From Bradyrhizobium sp. WBAH42 (GTDB lineage Bacteria; Pseudomonadota; Alphaproteobacteria; Rhizobiales; Xanthobacteraceae): DNA of 64,000 nt. Within the stretch, counting starts at the first letter, position 1. Every line of letters starts with the position of its first letter. Of the stretch, positions 17,102 to 26,534 are shown in pieces. Under the pieces are notes generated by a model, which ran no database searches, had not been told where the DNA came from, and saw only the letters and a program-made list of their open reading frames with translations. A program made the position numbers and the translations under genes. The stretch lies in NCBI RefSeq assembly GCF_024585265.1, contig NZ_CP036533.1, positions 2,117,001 through 2,181,000 on the forward strand, read 5' to 3'.

Positions 17102-18808
17102 ATGGGGCAGGACGAGACACAACGAACCGACCGTGAAGCGCAGCTGGTGCGGTTCACCCGCCCCGAGCAGACCTTTCCGGCGCTGACGCCTGCCGAGATC
17201 GAACGGATCAGACACTTCGGCGAAATCCGCACCTATGTGGACGGCGAGTTGCTGTTCGAGACCGGCAAGCCCGGGCCCGGCATGTTCGTCGTGCTCAAGG
17301 GCCATGTCGCCATCAGCCAGCGCGACGGCCTTGGTCACGTCATCCCGGTGATCGACCAGGGGCCGGGGCAATTCCTGGCCGAGCTCAGCCAGCTCTCGGG
17401 ACAGCCGGCGCTGGTCGACGGCCGCGCCGAGGGCGAGGTCGAGACGCTGCTGCTGCCGCCGGACCGGCTGCGCGCGCTCTTGGTCGCCGAGGCCGACCTC
17501 GGCGAGCGCATCATGCGGGCGCTGATCCTGCGCCGGGTCAATCTGATCCAGGGCGGCGTCGGCGGTCCCGTGCTGATCGGACCGTCGAACTCCGTCGGCC
17601 TGGTGCGGCTGCAGGGCTTTCTCACCCGCAACGGCCAGCCGCATCATCTGCTCGATCCCGATCGCGAACGCGGCGGCGCCGAATTGATCGCGCGTTATTC
17701 GCCCAAGCCCGAAGACTGGCCGCTGGTCGTCACCGCCGATGGCGCGGTGCTGCGCAACCCCAATGAGACCGAGCTTGCGCGCGCCATCGGCATGATCGGC
17801 GGCGCCAAGGGCGACCGCATCTACGACGTGGCCGTCGTCGGCTGCGGACCGGCCGGGCTCGCCACCGCCGTCTATGCAGCGTCCGAAGGGCTGTCGGTCG
17901 CCGTGCTCGATACCCGCGCCTTCGGCGGCCAGGCCGGCGCCAGCGCGCGCATCGAGAACTATCTGGGCTTTCCGACCGGCATTTCCGGCCAGGCCTTGAC
18001 CGCGCGTGCCTTTACCCAGGCGCAGAAGTTCGGCGCCGACATCATGATTCCCGTCACGGTGAAGTCGCTCGACTGCACGCGCAAGGACGGCGCATTTTCG
18101 GTGGCGTTGGAGGGCAGCGATCCCTTGCGCTCACGTTCGGTGGTGGTCGCGAGCGGCGCACGCTATCGCCGCCCCGACATCGCCAACCTCGACACGTTCG
18201 AGGGCCGCGGCGTCTGGTACTGGGCATCGCCCGTGGAGGCGCGGCTGTGCGCGGGCGAGGAAGTCGCCCTGGTCGGTGCGGGCAATTCGGCAGGCCAAGC
18301 GGCCGTGTTCCTGTCGGGCCACGCCAAACGCGTGCTGATGATCATCCGCGGCGGAGGCTTGGGTGCCAGCATGTCGCGCTATCTCATCGAGCGCATCGAA
18401 GCGACGCCGAACATCGAATTGATGTTCAACACCGAGATCACCGCACTCGAGGGCGACGAGGCGTCGCTGCTGCGGCGCATCCGCTGGAAGAGCCGGCTGT
18501 CGGATGACGAGGATTCCGCCGACATCCGCAATCTCTTCCTGTTCGTCGGCGCCGATCCCGCCACGTCCTGGCTCGACGGTTGCGGCGTGACGCTCGATCG
18601 CGGCGGTTTCGTCGTGACCGGCGCGCAGTCCGAGCAGAACCAGGGCAAGCTGGTGGCGCCGCTGGAGACCTCCGTGCCCGGCGTCTACGCCGTCGGCGAC
18701 GTCCGCTCCGGCTCGGTCAAGCGCGTCGGCGGCGCCATCGGCGAGGGTGCGCAGGTCGTCGCCTCCCTGCACGGCTATCTCGGCGACGCCGCAAAACCGG
18801 CGCTTTAG
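17102..18808 (+). CDS. Cyclic nucleotide-binding domain fused to thioredoxin reductase-like FAD oxidoreductase
   Basis: A 568-residue two-domain protein. Residues about 25-145 form a cyclic-nucleotide-binding barrel (GELLFETGKPGPGMFVVLKGHVAIS). From about 240 on there is a thioredoxin-reductase-like flavoprotein: FAD motif DVAVVGCGPAGLATAVYAASEG, FGGQAGASARIENYLGFP, NADPH motif LVGAGNSAGQAAVFLS, and the C-terminal FAD block GVYAVGDVRSGSVKRVGGAIGEGAQ. The CxxC redox pair of thioredoxin reductase is absent (YWASPVEARLC). It is therefore a CxxC-lacking relative that may pass electrons to another acceptor. GTG at 17096 and TTG at 17060 are alternative starts. Confidence 0.88.
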   Translation: MGQDETQRTDREAQLVRFTRPEQTFPALTPAEIERIRHFGEIRTYVDGELLFETGKPGPGMFVVLKGHVAISQRDGLGHVIPVIDQGPGQFLAELSQLSGQPALVDGRAEGEVETLLLPPDRLRALLVAEADLGERIMRALILRRVNLIQGGVGGPVLIGPSNSVGLVRLQGFLTRNGQPHHLLDPDRERGGAELIARYSPKPEDWPLVVTADGAVLRNPNETELARAIGMIGGAKGDRIYDVAVVGCGPAGLATAVYAASEGLSVAVLDTRAFGGQAGASARIENYLGFPTGISGQALTARAFTQAQKFGADIMIPVTVKSLDCTRKDGAFSVALEGSDPLRSRSVVVASGARYRRPDIANLDTFEGRGVWYWASPVEARLCAGEEVALVGAGNSAGQAAVFLSGHAKRVLMIIRGGGLGASMSRYLIERIEATPNIELMFNTEITALEGDEASLLRRIRWKSRLSDDEDSADIRNLFLFVGADPATSWLDGCGVTLDRGGFVVTGAQSEQNQGKLVAPLETSVPGVYAVGDVRSGSVKRVGGAIGEGAQVVASLHGYLGDAAKPAL

Positions 18809-18840
18809 GCAAGGACAAGAGCAAGGACAATACAAGGGAA

Positions 18841-18864
18841 TGGCAAGCCGAATCCGGCTTGCCA
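18841..18864. terminator. Hairpin downstream of the CNB-oxidoreductase gene
   Basis: Ten-base arms TGGCAAGCCG and CGGCTTGCCA around a four-base loop, 32 bases past the stop codon. There is no clear T-run, so it may act as an RNA-stabilising or weak termination hairpin. Confidence 0.5.
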
Positions 18865-18945
18865 TCTTGCCGACAACTACAGACTATCCCCTCGTCGCGA
18901 GGCCAATCGCGCGCGGAAAAAACAAGGATTCAACGGGAGGACTAA

Positions 18946-19254
18946 ATGGCTGAAGTCGTTGTGCTCTACAAGACCCCCAAGGATGCTGCCGCCTTCGACA
19001 AGTACTATGCCGAGACCCACATTCCGCTCGCCAAGAAGCTTCCCGGCCTGAAGAACTACGCCGTCAGCAAGGGGCCGGTCGCCTCTCCCGCGGGTCCTTC
19101 CGGAATCCATCTCGTCGCCATCCTCACGTTCGACAGCGTGGCCGACGTTCAGGCGGCCTTCGCCAGCCCGGAAGGCAAGGCGACCGGCGCTGATGTGCCG
19201 AAATTCGCCAGCGGCGGCGCCGACATCCTGATCTTCGACACCAAGGACGTGTGA
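18946..19254 (+). CDS. EthD family protein
   Basis: A 102-residue ferredoxin-like alpha+beta barrel protein of the EthD family. It shows VVVLYKTPKDAAAFDKYYAETHIPLAKKLPGL, the hallmark YxxTHxPLxxxLPG, and SPEGKATGADVPKFASGGADIL at the C-terminus. EthD-type proteins are needed for some ether-degrading P450 systems, but most homologues are of unknown role. A GGGAGG site precedes the ATG. The gene is probably monocistronic, between two hairpins at 18841 and 19260. Confidence 0.88.
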   Translation: MAEVVVLYKTPKDAAAFDKYYAETHIPLAKKLPGLKNYAVSKGPVASPAGPSGIHLVAILTFDSVADVQAAFASPEGKATGADVPKFASGGADILIFDTKDV

Positions 19255-19259
19255 GGGAT

Positions 19260-19279
19260 CGATTCAACTTTCGTTGAAT
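19260..19279. terminator. Short hairpin after the EthD gene
   Basis: Eight-base arms GATTCAAC and GTTGAATC around TTTC, six bases past the stop codon. There is no T-run behind it. Confidence 0.45.
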
Positions 19280-19287
19280 CCTGCAAG

Positions 19288-19384
19288 TTCGTAGCCCGGA
19301 TGGCGCGAAGCGCGATCCGGGGCCGCGATTGCTTGTGGCACGATTGTCGGATTTCGCTTCGCTCCATACGGGCCACAAAACCAA
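19288..19384. repeat. GTAGCCCGGAT palindromic element
   Basis: GC-rich intergenic segment beginning GTAGCCCGGATGGCGCGAAG and ending in GCTTCGCTCCATACGGGCC, imperfect inverted arms. It lies in the gap between the EthD gene and the membrane protein at 19550. Confidence 0.6.
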
Positions 19385-19549
19385 ACTGCCGTCGTTTGTG
19401 ACAGCGCTGCAAAAAGTTCAGCCATGCGTTTTTCGATTTCGCGCGATGACGCATGGCTGCGCGCATGCATGTGACGACAACGCAGGTGGCAATCCCATGA
19501 GGATCGTAATACTACTCTCGTCACCTCAACGGAGAGTAGGAGAGATGTC

Positions 19550-20059
19550 ATGATCTTTGGGTTGAGTCTGCCCGCCCTCACGCTGATCCATGTCATCATC
19601 AGCCTGATTGCCATCATCGCCGGGCTCGTCGTGATGTTCGGCCTGCTCGGCTCGAAGCCGATGCCGGGCCTGACCGCGATCTTCCTGCTGTTCACGATCC
19701 TCACCAGCGCCACCGGCTTCCTGTTTCCGTTCAAGGAGCTGCTGCCCTCGCACATCATCGGCATCATCTCGCTGCTGCTGCTCGCCGTCGCCTGCTTTGC
19801 GCTCTACGGCATGAAGCTCGCCGGCGTCTGGCGCCCGGTCTACATCGTGACCGCGATGATCTCGCTCTATTTCAACGTCTTCGTGCTGGTGATCCAGTCG
19901 TTCCTGAAGGTGCCCGCGCTTGCCGCGCTGGCGCCCGCCGTGCCGCCGGCGCCGCCATCGGGTCCGGTGTTCGCCGTCGTCCAGGGCATCGTGCTGGTGT
20001 TTTTCGTCGTGCTGACCATCGGCGCCTGGCGCCGCTACAAGCCCATGGCGCTTGCCTGA
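19550..20059 (+). CDS. Four-helix integral membrane protein
   Basis: A 169-residue membrane protein with four hydrophobic helices (about 8-32, 42-63, 72-92, 96-118), a Pro/Ala loop, and a fifth helix near 135-158. The segment SATGFLFPFKELLPSHIIGIISLLLL is typical of small membrane proteins widespread in alphaproteobacteria whose function is unknown. A GGAGAG ribosome site is present. Nothing around it suggests a partner. Confidence 0.75.
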   Translation: MIFGLSLPALTLIHVIISLIAIIAGLVVMFGLLGSKPMPGLTAIFLLFTILTSATGFLFPFKELLPSHIIGIISLLLLAVACFALYGMKLAGVWRPVYIVTAMISLYFNVFVLVIQSFLKVPALAALAPAVPPAPPSGPVFAVVQGIVLVFFVVLTIGAWRRYKPMALA

Positions 20060-20078
20060 CCGTTTGTGCGCGCCATTC

Positions 20079-20193
20079 GTCATTCCGGGGCATCGCGCAG
20101 CGATGAACTCAGGTGCGCAATCGCGCACATGAGAATCTCGATTTGACAATCTCCAGAATCCGGGTCCGCGCTAAACGCGCGTCCCGGAATGAC
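20079..20193. repeat. GTCATTCCGGGG palindromic element
   Basis: Begins GTCATTCCGGGGC and ends CGTCCCGGAATGAC, an imperfect inverted repeat around inner ATGCGC-type segments. A related element with the same ends lies at 58114-58213. Confidence 0.75.
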
Positions 20194-20217
20194 TCGAGCT
20201 TAAAAGGAGCCCCCACC

Positions 20218-21042
20218 ATGCCCACCATCACCACCAAGGACGGCGTCGAGATTTTCTACAAGGATTGGGGTTCGGGCCAGCCGATCGTGTTCAGCCATGG
20301 CTGGCCGCTGTCGTCGGACGATTGGGACGCGCAGATGATGTATTTCGTCACACGCGGCTATCGCGTCATCGCGCACGACCGCCGCGGCCACGGCCGCTCG
20401 GCGCAGGTCGCCGACGGCCACGACATGGATCATTATGCCGACGATCTCGCCGCGCTCACCGCGCATCTCGACCTCAAGAACGCCCTCCATGTCGGCCATT
20501 CCACCGGCGGCGGCGAGGTCGTGCACTACATCGCCCGCCACGGCGAGAGCCGCGTCGCGAAGGCCGCGATCCTCTCGGCGGTGCCGCCGCTGATGGTGCA
20601 GACCGCGGCCAATCCCGGCGGCCTGCCGAAGAGCGTGTTCGACGATTTCCAGGCCCAGCTCGCCGCCGGACGCTCGGCGTTCTACCGCGACATCGCCGCC
20701 GGCCCGTTCTACGGCTACAACCGCCCCGGCGCAAAACCGCTGGAAGCCGTAATCGAAAACTGGTGGCGCCAGGGCATGATGGGCGGCGCGAAAGCGCATT
20801 ACGACGGCATCGTCGCGTTCTCGCAGACCGATTTCACCGAGGATCTGAAAAAGATCAACGTCCCCGTGCTGGTGATGCACGGCGACGACGACCAGATCGT
20901 GCCTTATGCGGACTCGGCGCCGCTCTCGGCCAAGCTGCTGAAGAAAGGCATCCTGAAGACGTACAAGGGTTTTCCGCATGGTATGCCGACCACGCATGCC
21001 GAGACGATCAACGCGGATCTCCTGGCGTTTTTCAAGGAGTGA
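20218..21042 (+). CDS. Alpha/beta hydrolase, non-heme chloroperoxidase type
   Basis: A 274-residue alpha/beta hydrolase. The nucleophile elbow is GHSTGGGE (Ser near residue 98), the acid is in [13 protein letters not shown], and the histidine is in [12 protein letters not shown]. The N-terminal [23 protein letters not shown] and the oxyanion region fit cofactor-free haloperoxidases/arylesterases. These typically act as esterases or perhydrolases. An AGGAGC ribosome site precedes the ATG; the open frame further upstream crosses a repeat element and is not coding. Confidence 0.92.
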   Translation: MPTITTKDGVEIFYKDWGSGQPIVFSHGWPLSSDDWDAQMMYFVTRGYRVIAHDRRGHGRSAQVADGHDMDHYADDLAALTAHLDLKNALHVGHSTGGGEVVHYIARHGESRVAKAAILSAVPPLMVQTAANPGGLPKSVFDDFQAQLAAGRSAFYRDIAAGPFYGYNRPGAKPLEAVIENWWRQGMMGGAKAHYDGIVAFSQTDFTEDLKKINVPVLVMHGDDDQIVPYADSAPLSAKLLKKGILKTYKGFPHGMPTTHAETINADLLAFFKE

Positions 21043-21047
21043 GGCTT

Positions 21048-21118
21048 CACGGACCCTCTCCCCCTTGTTGTGGGGAAAGGGTGGCTCGCTGCGTAGCGGC
21101 GAGACGGGCGAGGGCTTA
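21048..21118. repeat. CCCTCTCCCC-type GC-rich intergenic element
   Basis: Segment with CCCTCTCCCCCTTG, GGGGAAAGGG, and a GCTGCGTAGCGGCGAG inverted pair. It resembles the segments at 41461-41596 and near 49585, which share CTCTCCCC and GGGGAG blocks. Confidence 0.55.
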
Positions 21119-21183
21119 ACTTGAGTGGAAATTTCGGGGCTCGCGCGCGTTGAGCCCCGTCCACTTCAGGAGAAGCGCCGGCG

Positions 21184-21627
21184 ATGTCGCCCCAGCTCAA
21201 ACTGATTGCGCTCGACGCCGACGATCTCGCCGTGATCTCGACCCATGTCCAGGACGCCCGTGTCCAGGCGTCCGACATCATCTGGCGTCAGGGCGAAAAG
21301 CGGCTTGTGGTCGGAATGAGCCGGCTGGACTGGGAGCAGACATTGGAGGGCGAGACCGAGCCGCGCCGGCTGGTCGCCGCACTGCGTTTCGACCGTGTGC
21401 TCGCCTGCAAGTCGCGCAACATCGACCTCGCCGCGCCGGACAAGGTGCTGGATCTCGTCGGCATTGAATTTCACCCCCAGGATGGCCGCGCCGAGGAGCC
21501 CGGCGGCAGCGCCCTGCTTTTGTTCGCCCAGGGCGGCGCCATTCGCCTGGACGTCGAGTGCCTGGAATGCGAGCTGACCGACCTCGGCGCCGACACGCTG
21601 GGCACGGGAGTCGAGGGGGAGGGGTGA
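21184..21627 (+). CDS. DUF2948 family protein
   Basis: A 147-residue protein of the alphaproteobacterial DUF2948 family. Seen are LKLIALDADDLAVISTHVQDA, KRLVVGMSRLDWE, RRLVAALRFDRVLACKSRNID and AIRLDVECLECELTDLG. The function is unknown. The family is usually encoded just before hisD, as here, which supports the assignment. An AGGAGAAG ribosome site is upstream. About 145 bases separate it from the hisD start. Confidence 0.88.
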   Translation: MSPQLKLIALDADDLAVISTHVQDARVQASDIIWRQGEKRLVVGMSRLDWEQTLEGETEPRRLVAALRFDRVLACKSRNIDLAAPDKVLDLVGIEFHPQDGRAEEPGGSALLLFAQGGAIRLDVECLECELTDLGADTLGTGVEGEG

Positions 21628-21772
21628 AGCGGCCGGTATACCAGCCGAATGGGCTCCGGCCCTGGCCCGAACGGCACCTCCCGAGGGTTGACGCAGCTTC
21701 CCCGCCGCGCCATTGAGCAGGGACCTGGTGCGCCGACCCGCCCCTCAAGACCAGCCGGAAGCCAAGCGAAAC

Positions 21773-23068
21773 ATGCCCGTTCGCCTCGACCGCAGCAGCG
21801 CCGATTTTGACCAGCGATTCGCCGCCTTCCTCGCCGCCAAGCGCGAGGCTTCGGCCGATGTGGAGGCCGCCGCGCGCGCGATCGTCGACGATGTGGCCAG
21901 GCGCGGCGATGCCGCCCTGCTCGAAGCGACAGCCAAGTTCGACCGCTTGAGGCTGGATGCGTCCTCGTTGCGCGTCTCCGCCGCCGAGATCGAGGCCGCC
22001 GTGAAGGCCTGCGAGCCTGCGACGCTGGATGCGCTCAAGCTCGCGCGCGACCGCATCGAGACCTATCACCGCCGCCAGTTGCCGAAAGACGAGCGCTTCA
22101 CCGATCCGCTCGGCGTCGAGCTCGGCTGGCGCTACACCGCGATCGAATCCGCCGGCCTTTATGTGCCGGGCGGCACGGCCGCCTATCCGTCATCGGTGCT
22201 GATGAACGCAGTGCCGGCGAAAGTCGCCGGCGTGTCGCGCCTCGTGATGGTGGTGCCCTCGCCGGACGGCAAGCTCAATCCGCTGGTCCTGGCGGCCGCC
22301 CATCTCGGCGGCGTCACCGAGATCTACCGTGTCGGCGGTGCGCAGGCCGTCGCTGCGCTCGCGCATGGCACCGCGACCATCGCGCCGGTCGCCAAGATCG
22401 TCGGCCCGGGCAATGCCTATGTCGCTGCCGCCAAACGGCTGGTGTTCGGCAAGGTCGGCATCGACATGATCGCCGGCCCCTCGGAGGTGCTCGTCATCGC
22501 CGACGACACCGGCAATGCCGACTGGATCGCCGCCGACCTGCTGGCGCAGGCCGAGCACGACGCCAGCGCGCAGTCGATCCTGATCACGGACTCGGCGCGC
22601 CTCGCCGCCGACGTCGGAAAGGCGGTGGAAGCGCAGCTGAAGACGCTGCCGCGTGCCGCAATTGCCAGCGCGTCCTGGGCCGATTTCGGCGCCGTCATCA
22701 TGGTGAAGAACCTCACCGACGCCATCCCGATCGCTGACGCCATCGCGGCCGAGCATCTCGAGATCATGACCGTCGATCCCGACGCGCTCGCCGCGAAGAT
22801 CCGCAATGCCGGCGCGGTGTTCCTCGGACCGCACACGCCCGAGGCGATCGGCGATTATGTCGGCGGCTCCAATCATGTGCTGCCGACGGCGCGCTCGGCG
22901 CGATTTTCCTCCGGCCTCTCGGTGCACGACTTCATGAAGCGCACCTCGATCCTGAAATGCGGACCCGATCAATTGCGTGCGCTGGGTCCGGCCGCGATGA
23001 CGCTCGGCAAGGCGGAGGGGCTGGACGCCCATTCGCGCTCGATTGGATTGCGCCTCAATCTGTCATGA
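21773..23068 (+). CDS. hisD: Histidinol dehydrogenase
   Basis: A 431-residue zinc enzyme that oxidises L-histidinol to L-histidine in two NAD-dependent steps, the last reactions of histidine synthesis. Visible blocks are [80 protein letters not shown] and the C-terminal [29 protein letters not shown]. Length equals the family norm. I start at the ATG at 21773 (MPVRLDRSS); the frame extends upstream. The stop overlaps the ATG of the UPF0262 gene, so the two are translationally coupled. Confidence 0.97.
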   Translation: MPVRLDRSSADFDQRFAAFLAAKREASADVEAAARAIVDDVARRGDAALLEATAKFDRLRLDASSLRVSAAEIEAAVKACEPATLDALKLARDRIETYHRRQLPKDERFTDPLGVELGWRYTAIESAGLYVPGGTAAYPSSVLMNAVPAKVAGVSRLVMVVPSPDGKLNPLVLAAAHLGGVTEIYRVGGAQAVAALAHGTATIAPVAKIVGPGNAYVAAAKRLVFGKVGIDMIAGPSEVLVIADDTGNADWIAADLLAQAEHDASAQSILITDSARLAADVGKAVEAQLKTLPRAAIASASWADFGAVIMVKNLTDAIPIADAIAAEHLEIMTVDPDALAAKIRNAGAVFLGPHTPEAIGDYVGGSNHVLPTARSARFSSGLSVHDFMKRTSILKCGPDQLRALGPAAMTLGKAEGLDAHSRSIGLRLNLS

Positions 23069-23562
23069 CAAAGCCGCCCGAACAGGACGACTCGACCAAT
23101 CGCATCGTCGGCGTCACGCTCGACGAGGACTCGATCGGCCGTTCCGGGCCCGACATCGAGCACGAGCGCGCGATCGCGATCTATGATCTGATCGAGCAGA
23201 ACCTGTTCGCGCCCGAGGGTGCGGAGGGCAAGGGCCCGTTCACGCTGCATATCGGCATCACCGGCAACCGGCTGATGTTCGACATCCGCCGCGAGGACGG
23301 CACGCCTGTCGTCGCGCATCTGTTGTCGCTGACGCCGTTCCGGCGGATCGTGAAAGACTATTTCATGATCTGCGACAGTTACTACCAGGCGATCCGCACC
23401 GCGACGCCGGACAAGATCGAGGCCATCGACATGGGCCGCCGCGGCATCCATGACGAGGGATCGCGCACGCTGCAGGAGCGGCTGAAAGGCAAGGTGCGGG
23501 TCGACTTCGAGACCTCGCGCCGGCTGTTCACGCTCATTACCGTCCTTCATTGGAAGGGGTGA
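23065..23562 (+). CDS. UPF0262 family protein
   Basis: A 165-residue protein of the UPF0262 family, known only from alphaproteobacteria and nearly always next to hisD. It contains [32 protein letters not shown] and [20 protein letters not shown]. The function is unknown. The ATG overlaps the hisD stop (ATGA), and translational coupling to histidine synthesis is likely. Confidence 0.92.
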   Translation: MTKPPEQDDSTNRIVGVTLDEDSIGRSGPDIEHERAIAIYDLIEQNLFAPEGAEGKGPFTLHIGITGNRLMFDIRREDGTPVVAHLLSLTPFRRIVKDYFMICDSYYQAIRTATPDKIEAIDMGRRGIHDEGSRTLQERLKGKVRVDFETSRRLFTLITVLHWKG

Positions 23563-23564
23563 GC

Positions 23565-23613
23565 GCGCATGATCCCGAAAAGTGGGAACCGGTTTTCGGA
23601 TCGGATCATGCGC
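23565..23613. repeat. Rhizobiales GCATGATC palindrome
   Basis: Perfect outer arms GCGCATGATC (23565-23574) and GATCATGCGC (23604-23613), plus inner arms CCGAAAA and TTTTCGG. The interior reads AGTGGGAACCGG. The pattern is a common Rhizobiales intergenic palindrome and sits between UPF0262 and the phosphatase gene. Confidence 0.9.
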
Positions 23614-23634
23614 AAAAACAAAAGAGCGTAAGCG

Positions 23635-24102
23635 ATGGCTGCGCCCCCACGCGCACGCGATCCGCAATCGGTGCTGTTCGCATGTGCGATGAACAGCGTG
23701 CGCTCGCCGATGGCCGAGAGCCTGTTGCAGCACATGTTTCCGCAAGGCCTCTACGTGAAGTCGGCCGGCGCCAGGAAGGGCGATCTCGATCCCTTCGCGG
23801 TCGCCGTGATGGGCGAGCTCGGCCAGGACATCTCGGCCCACAAGCCGCAGACCTTCGAGGAGCTGGAGGATTGGGAGGGGTTGAATTTCGACCTCATCAT
23901 CACGCTCTCGCCCGAGGCGCATCACAAGGCGCTGGAGCTGACGCGAACGCTCGCGGCCGAGGTCGAATACTGGCCGACGCAGGATCCCACCACCATCGAA
24001 GGCAGCCGCGACCAGAAGTTAGCTGCCTATCGCGAGGTCTGCGATCAGCTCCTGATGCGCATCCGCCGGCGCTTCGCCAAGGTCGGCGCGGCGAGCGGGT
24101 GA
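23635..24102 (+). CDS. Low-molecular-weight phosphatase / arsenate reductase-like protein
   Basis: A 155-residue protein of the low-molecular-weight tyrosine phosphatase fold. The P-loop is CAMNSVR (residues 17-23), matching CX5R with a Ser behind it, and a late acidic site is in WPTQDPTT. Related proteins act as protein tyrosine phosphatases or arsenate reductases; the lack of further conserved Cys argues against a thioredoxin-linked ArsC. It is conserved in this gene order in alphaproteobacteria. Confidence 0.85.
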   Translation: MAAPPRARDPQSVLFACAMNSVRSPMAESLLQHMFPQGLYVKSAGARKGDLDPFAVAVMGELGQDISAHKPQTFEELEDWEGLNFDLIITLSPEAHHKALELTRTLAAEVEYWPTQDPTTIEGSRDQKLAAYREVCDQLLMRIRRRFAKVGAASG

Positions 24103-24106
24103 TCTC

Positions 24107-24239
24107 GTGCCCCGGACGCAGTGCAGCGCGCCTTCGCGATGCGCTGCAGAGCCGGGGCCCATCTCACCGCATGTGCAAGACCGTGGGTCCCGGCTCAGCG
24201 TCGCAGCATTTCATGCCGCGCCAGCGTCCGGGACACGAG
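24107..24239. repeat. GTGCCCCGGACGCA element, copy 1
   Basis: Long imperfect palindrome beginning CGTGCCCCGGACGCAG and ending GCGTCCGGGACACGAG, with an inner GAGCCGGGGCC ... GGGTCCCGGCTC pair. A second copy with the same blocks in the same order lies at 34040-34174. Confidence 0.85.
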
Positions 24240-24375
24240 AGCGTCACAGACCGAGGGCACACGCTTGTCGGAAACCTCGAATCAGCAAAGTCCGGGTTCC
24301 CGGGTTGTGAAATCAGCCCCCTTCCGATAGGTTCCGCGCGCAATTTCACCCCTGCCTCATCCCCCAAATCACCTG

Positions 24376-25005
24376 ATGCTCGGCCGCCCCAAATTCGTAC
24401 TTGCCTCCGGTTCGCCGCGTCGGCTGTCGCTGCTCAACCAGGCCGGCATCGAGCCGGATGCGCTCCGCCCGGCCGACGTCGACGAGACGCCGAAGCGGGG
24501 TGAGCTGCCGCGCGCCTGCGCCAACCGGCTGGCCAGGGCCAAGGCCGACGCCGCGCTGAAGTCGGTGCAGCTCGACGACGAGCTGCGCGGCGCCTTCATC
24601 CTCGCCGCCGACACGGTGGTGGCGGTCGGCCGCCGCATCCTGCCCAAAGCCAATCTGGTCGACGAAGCCGCGCAGTGCCTCCGTCTCCTCTCGGGCCGCA
24701 ACCATCGCGTCTACACCGCGATCTGCCTGGTCACGCCGCGCGAAGCGTTCCGCCAGCGCCTGGTCGAGACCCGCGTGCGCTTCAAGCGTCTCTCCGAGGA
24801 CGACATCCAGGCCTATATCGGCTCCGGCGAATGGCGCGGCAAAGCCGGCGGCTACGCCGTGCAGGGCATCGCCGGATCCTTCGTGGTCAAGATGGTGGGG
24901 TCCTACACCAACGTGGTCGGCCTGCCGCTCTACGAAACCACCACGTTGCTCGGCGGCGAGGGTTTCCCGATCCGTTTCGGCTGGCTCAACTCCACCGCGG
25001 TGTGA
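24376..25005 (+). CDS. Maf family nucleotide pyrophosphatase
   Basis: A 209-residue Maf protein, which hydrolyses non-canonical or excess nucleoside triphosphates. Motifs are [41 protein letters not shown] and [34 protein letters not shown]. The set fits the family; whether the substrate is dTTP/UTP or 7-methyl-GTP I cannot decide. The ribosome site is weak. It is followed by yacG, a usual pairing. Confidence 0.9.
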   Translation: MLGRPKFVLASGSPRRLSLLNQAGIEPDALRPADVDETPKRGELPRACANRLARAKADAALKSVQLDDELRGAFILAADTVVAVGRRILPKANLVDEAAQCLRLLSGRNHRVYTAICLVTPREAFRQRLVETRVRFKRLSEDDIQAYIGSGEWRGKAGGYAVQGIAGSFVVKMVGSYTNVVGLPLYETTTLLGGEGFPIRFGWLNSTAV

Positions 25006-25160
25006 GCCCCGGTGAGGCGCCGACAAAAACCTCGAAAACAACCCCATGCACAGTAGAATGGCCCGGCCGGTCCGCGCAGCGGCGTATGTGCGGCTGCGCC
25101 AGGAACCCGTTTCCCGACAGACTCTTGAACTCCGCCACCTCGAATAAGCTGCCGACACCC

Positions 25161-25343
25161 ATGGACAACCAGGTCACCAAGCCCACGGGCTCGCTCAGAA
25201 CCTGCCCGATCTGCGGCAAGCCGCAGACGCAGGCCACCCGCCCGTTCTGCTCCTCGCGCTGCCGCGACGTCGATCTGAACCGCTGGCTGAAGGGCTCCTA
25301 CGTCATCCCCGGCCGCGACGACGAGGCGGACGATGTCGAATAA
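25161..25343 (+). CDS. yacG: DNA gyrase inhibitor YacG
   Basis: A 60-residue zinc protein. The metal site is CPIC at the start and FCSSRC 15 residues on, followed by [17 protein letters not shown], the YacG signature. E. coli YacG binds GyrB and inhibits gyrase. The start at 25161 gives the usual length; the frame upstream is open for a long way but runs through the maf gene in another frame. Confidence 0.93.
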   Translation: MDNQVTKPTGSLRTCPICGKPQTQATRPFCSSRCRDVDLNRWLKGSYVIPGRDDEADDVE

Positions 25344-25529
25344 TCAATCTATATCAATGCCTTAATGGCCTCACTGAGGCGCCCCGCACCCGCCGCAGCA
25401 ATCCCGCCCGATCTTGTGCACAGAAGGGCCGCGCCCGGCGCAGCCACTTGGCGAAGCCGGGTGGACAGGCCGCTCTCGGCCCACTATAAACCGCCCGCTC
25501 GATGGGCTTTGGCCCCTCTCTTGGAGCAC

Positions 25530-25605
25530 GCCCAGGTAGCTCAGTTGGTAGAGCATGCGACTGAAAATCGCAGTGTCGGTGGTTCGATTCCGCCCCTGGG
25601 CACCA
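25530..25605 (+). tRNA. tRNA-Phe (anticodon GAA)
   Basis: Acceptor arm GCCCAGG pairs with CCTGGGC, D-arm TAGCTCAGTTGGTAGAGC, anticodon loop CTGAAAA giving GAA, T-arm GGTTCGATTCC, and encoded CCA at the end. It lies 186 bases after yacG, the usual place in these genomes. Confidence 0.96.
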
Positions 25606-25854
25606 TGGCTCTGACGTCGCATATCCCCGAGATGTGGCTGCCCCTGAGGCACTACCCTCATTCGGTATACGTGGCCGGTGGCCGCTGATATGATCCTCGG
25701 ACGGTAAACGGCAGCTCGCCACCATACTTTTTCTGCGATGCCGGCCTTCTGATCGGATCTCGATCCCGCTCGCGCCTTTCGCCTTGCCTCAACAAGAACG
25801 CTGAACAAATTCGTCAACGGCTGCCGCGTCCCCGCTCACATCAGGAGATGTGCC

Positions 25855-26487
25855 ATGGCTGCATCGGACTGGCGTCTCGAAGGCGAATGGATGAAGAACT
25901 GCAGCTGCGCGTTTGGCTGCCCCTGCGATTTCAACGCACGGCCGACCCAAGGCTATTGCAAGGGATTGGTCGCCATGCGGATCGCCAAGGGACATTTCGA
26001 AGGGACCAGGCTCGATGGTCTCTGCTTTGCGATCACGGTCGATTTCCCTGGGCCGCTGCATGAGGGCAACGGGACAATCCAGCCCATCATCGACGAACGC
26101 GCCACGGCGGAGCAGCGTCAGGCGTTGTTCGATATCTTTTCCGGCAAGCATTCGGCCGAAGGCACGCTTTTCCAGATCGTCAGCATGATCGTCACCAAGA
26201 TCCACGATCCGGTGTTTGTGCCGTTCGAGTTCTCCTTCGACAAGGACGGACGCATCGCAAGACTCCTCGCCAGGGGCGTGCTCGAGACCGATGTCGAGCC
26301 GATCAAGAATCCGGTGACCGGTGATCCGCATCGCATCCAGGTGGTCATGCCCGAGGGGTTCGAACATCGGGCGGCCGAGGTCGCATCCGCCAACATCCGC
26401 TCGACCGGCGCGATCCCGTTCGAGACCCGCGGTACGCATAGCTCGCTCGCCAATGTCGTGCAGACGCCGGAGGGCGTTGCGGCATGA
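25855..26487 (+). CDS. DUF1326 domain protein
   Basis: A 210-residue protein of the DUF1326 family. The N-terminus carries the cysteine cluster NCSCAFGCPCDFNARPTQGYC, a likely metal or disulfide site. The rest is beta-rich, with LDGLCFAITVDFPGPLHEGNG and FEFSFDKDGRIARL. The function is unknown. An AGGAG site precedes the ATG. It is 47 bases upstream of a DUF2182 membrane protein, a recurrent pairing that suggests a joint metal-linked role (inference). Confidence 0.88.
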   Translation: MAASDWRLEGEWMKNCSCAFGCPCDFNARPTQGYCKGLVAMRIAKGHFEGTRLDGLCFAITVDFPGPLHEGNGTIQPIIDERATAEQRQALFDIFSGKHSAEGTLFQIVSMIVTKIHDPVFVPFEFSFDKDGRIARLLARGVLETDVEPIKNPVTGDPHRIQVVMPEGFEHRAAEVASANIRSTGAIPFETRGTHSSLANVVQTPEGVAA

Positions 26488-26534
26488 TGCGGCGCTGACA
26501 CCGACACAAACCTCGGTGTCAGCTCCTCATCGCT

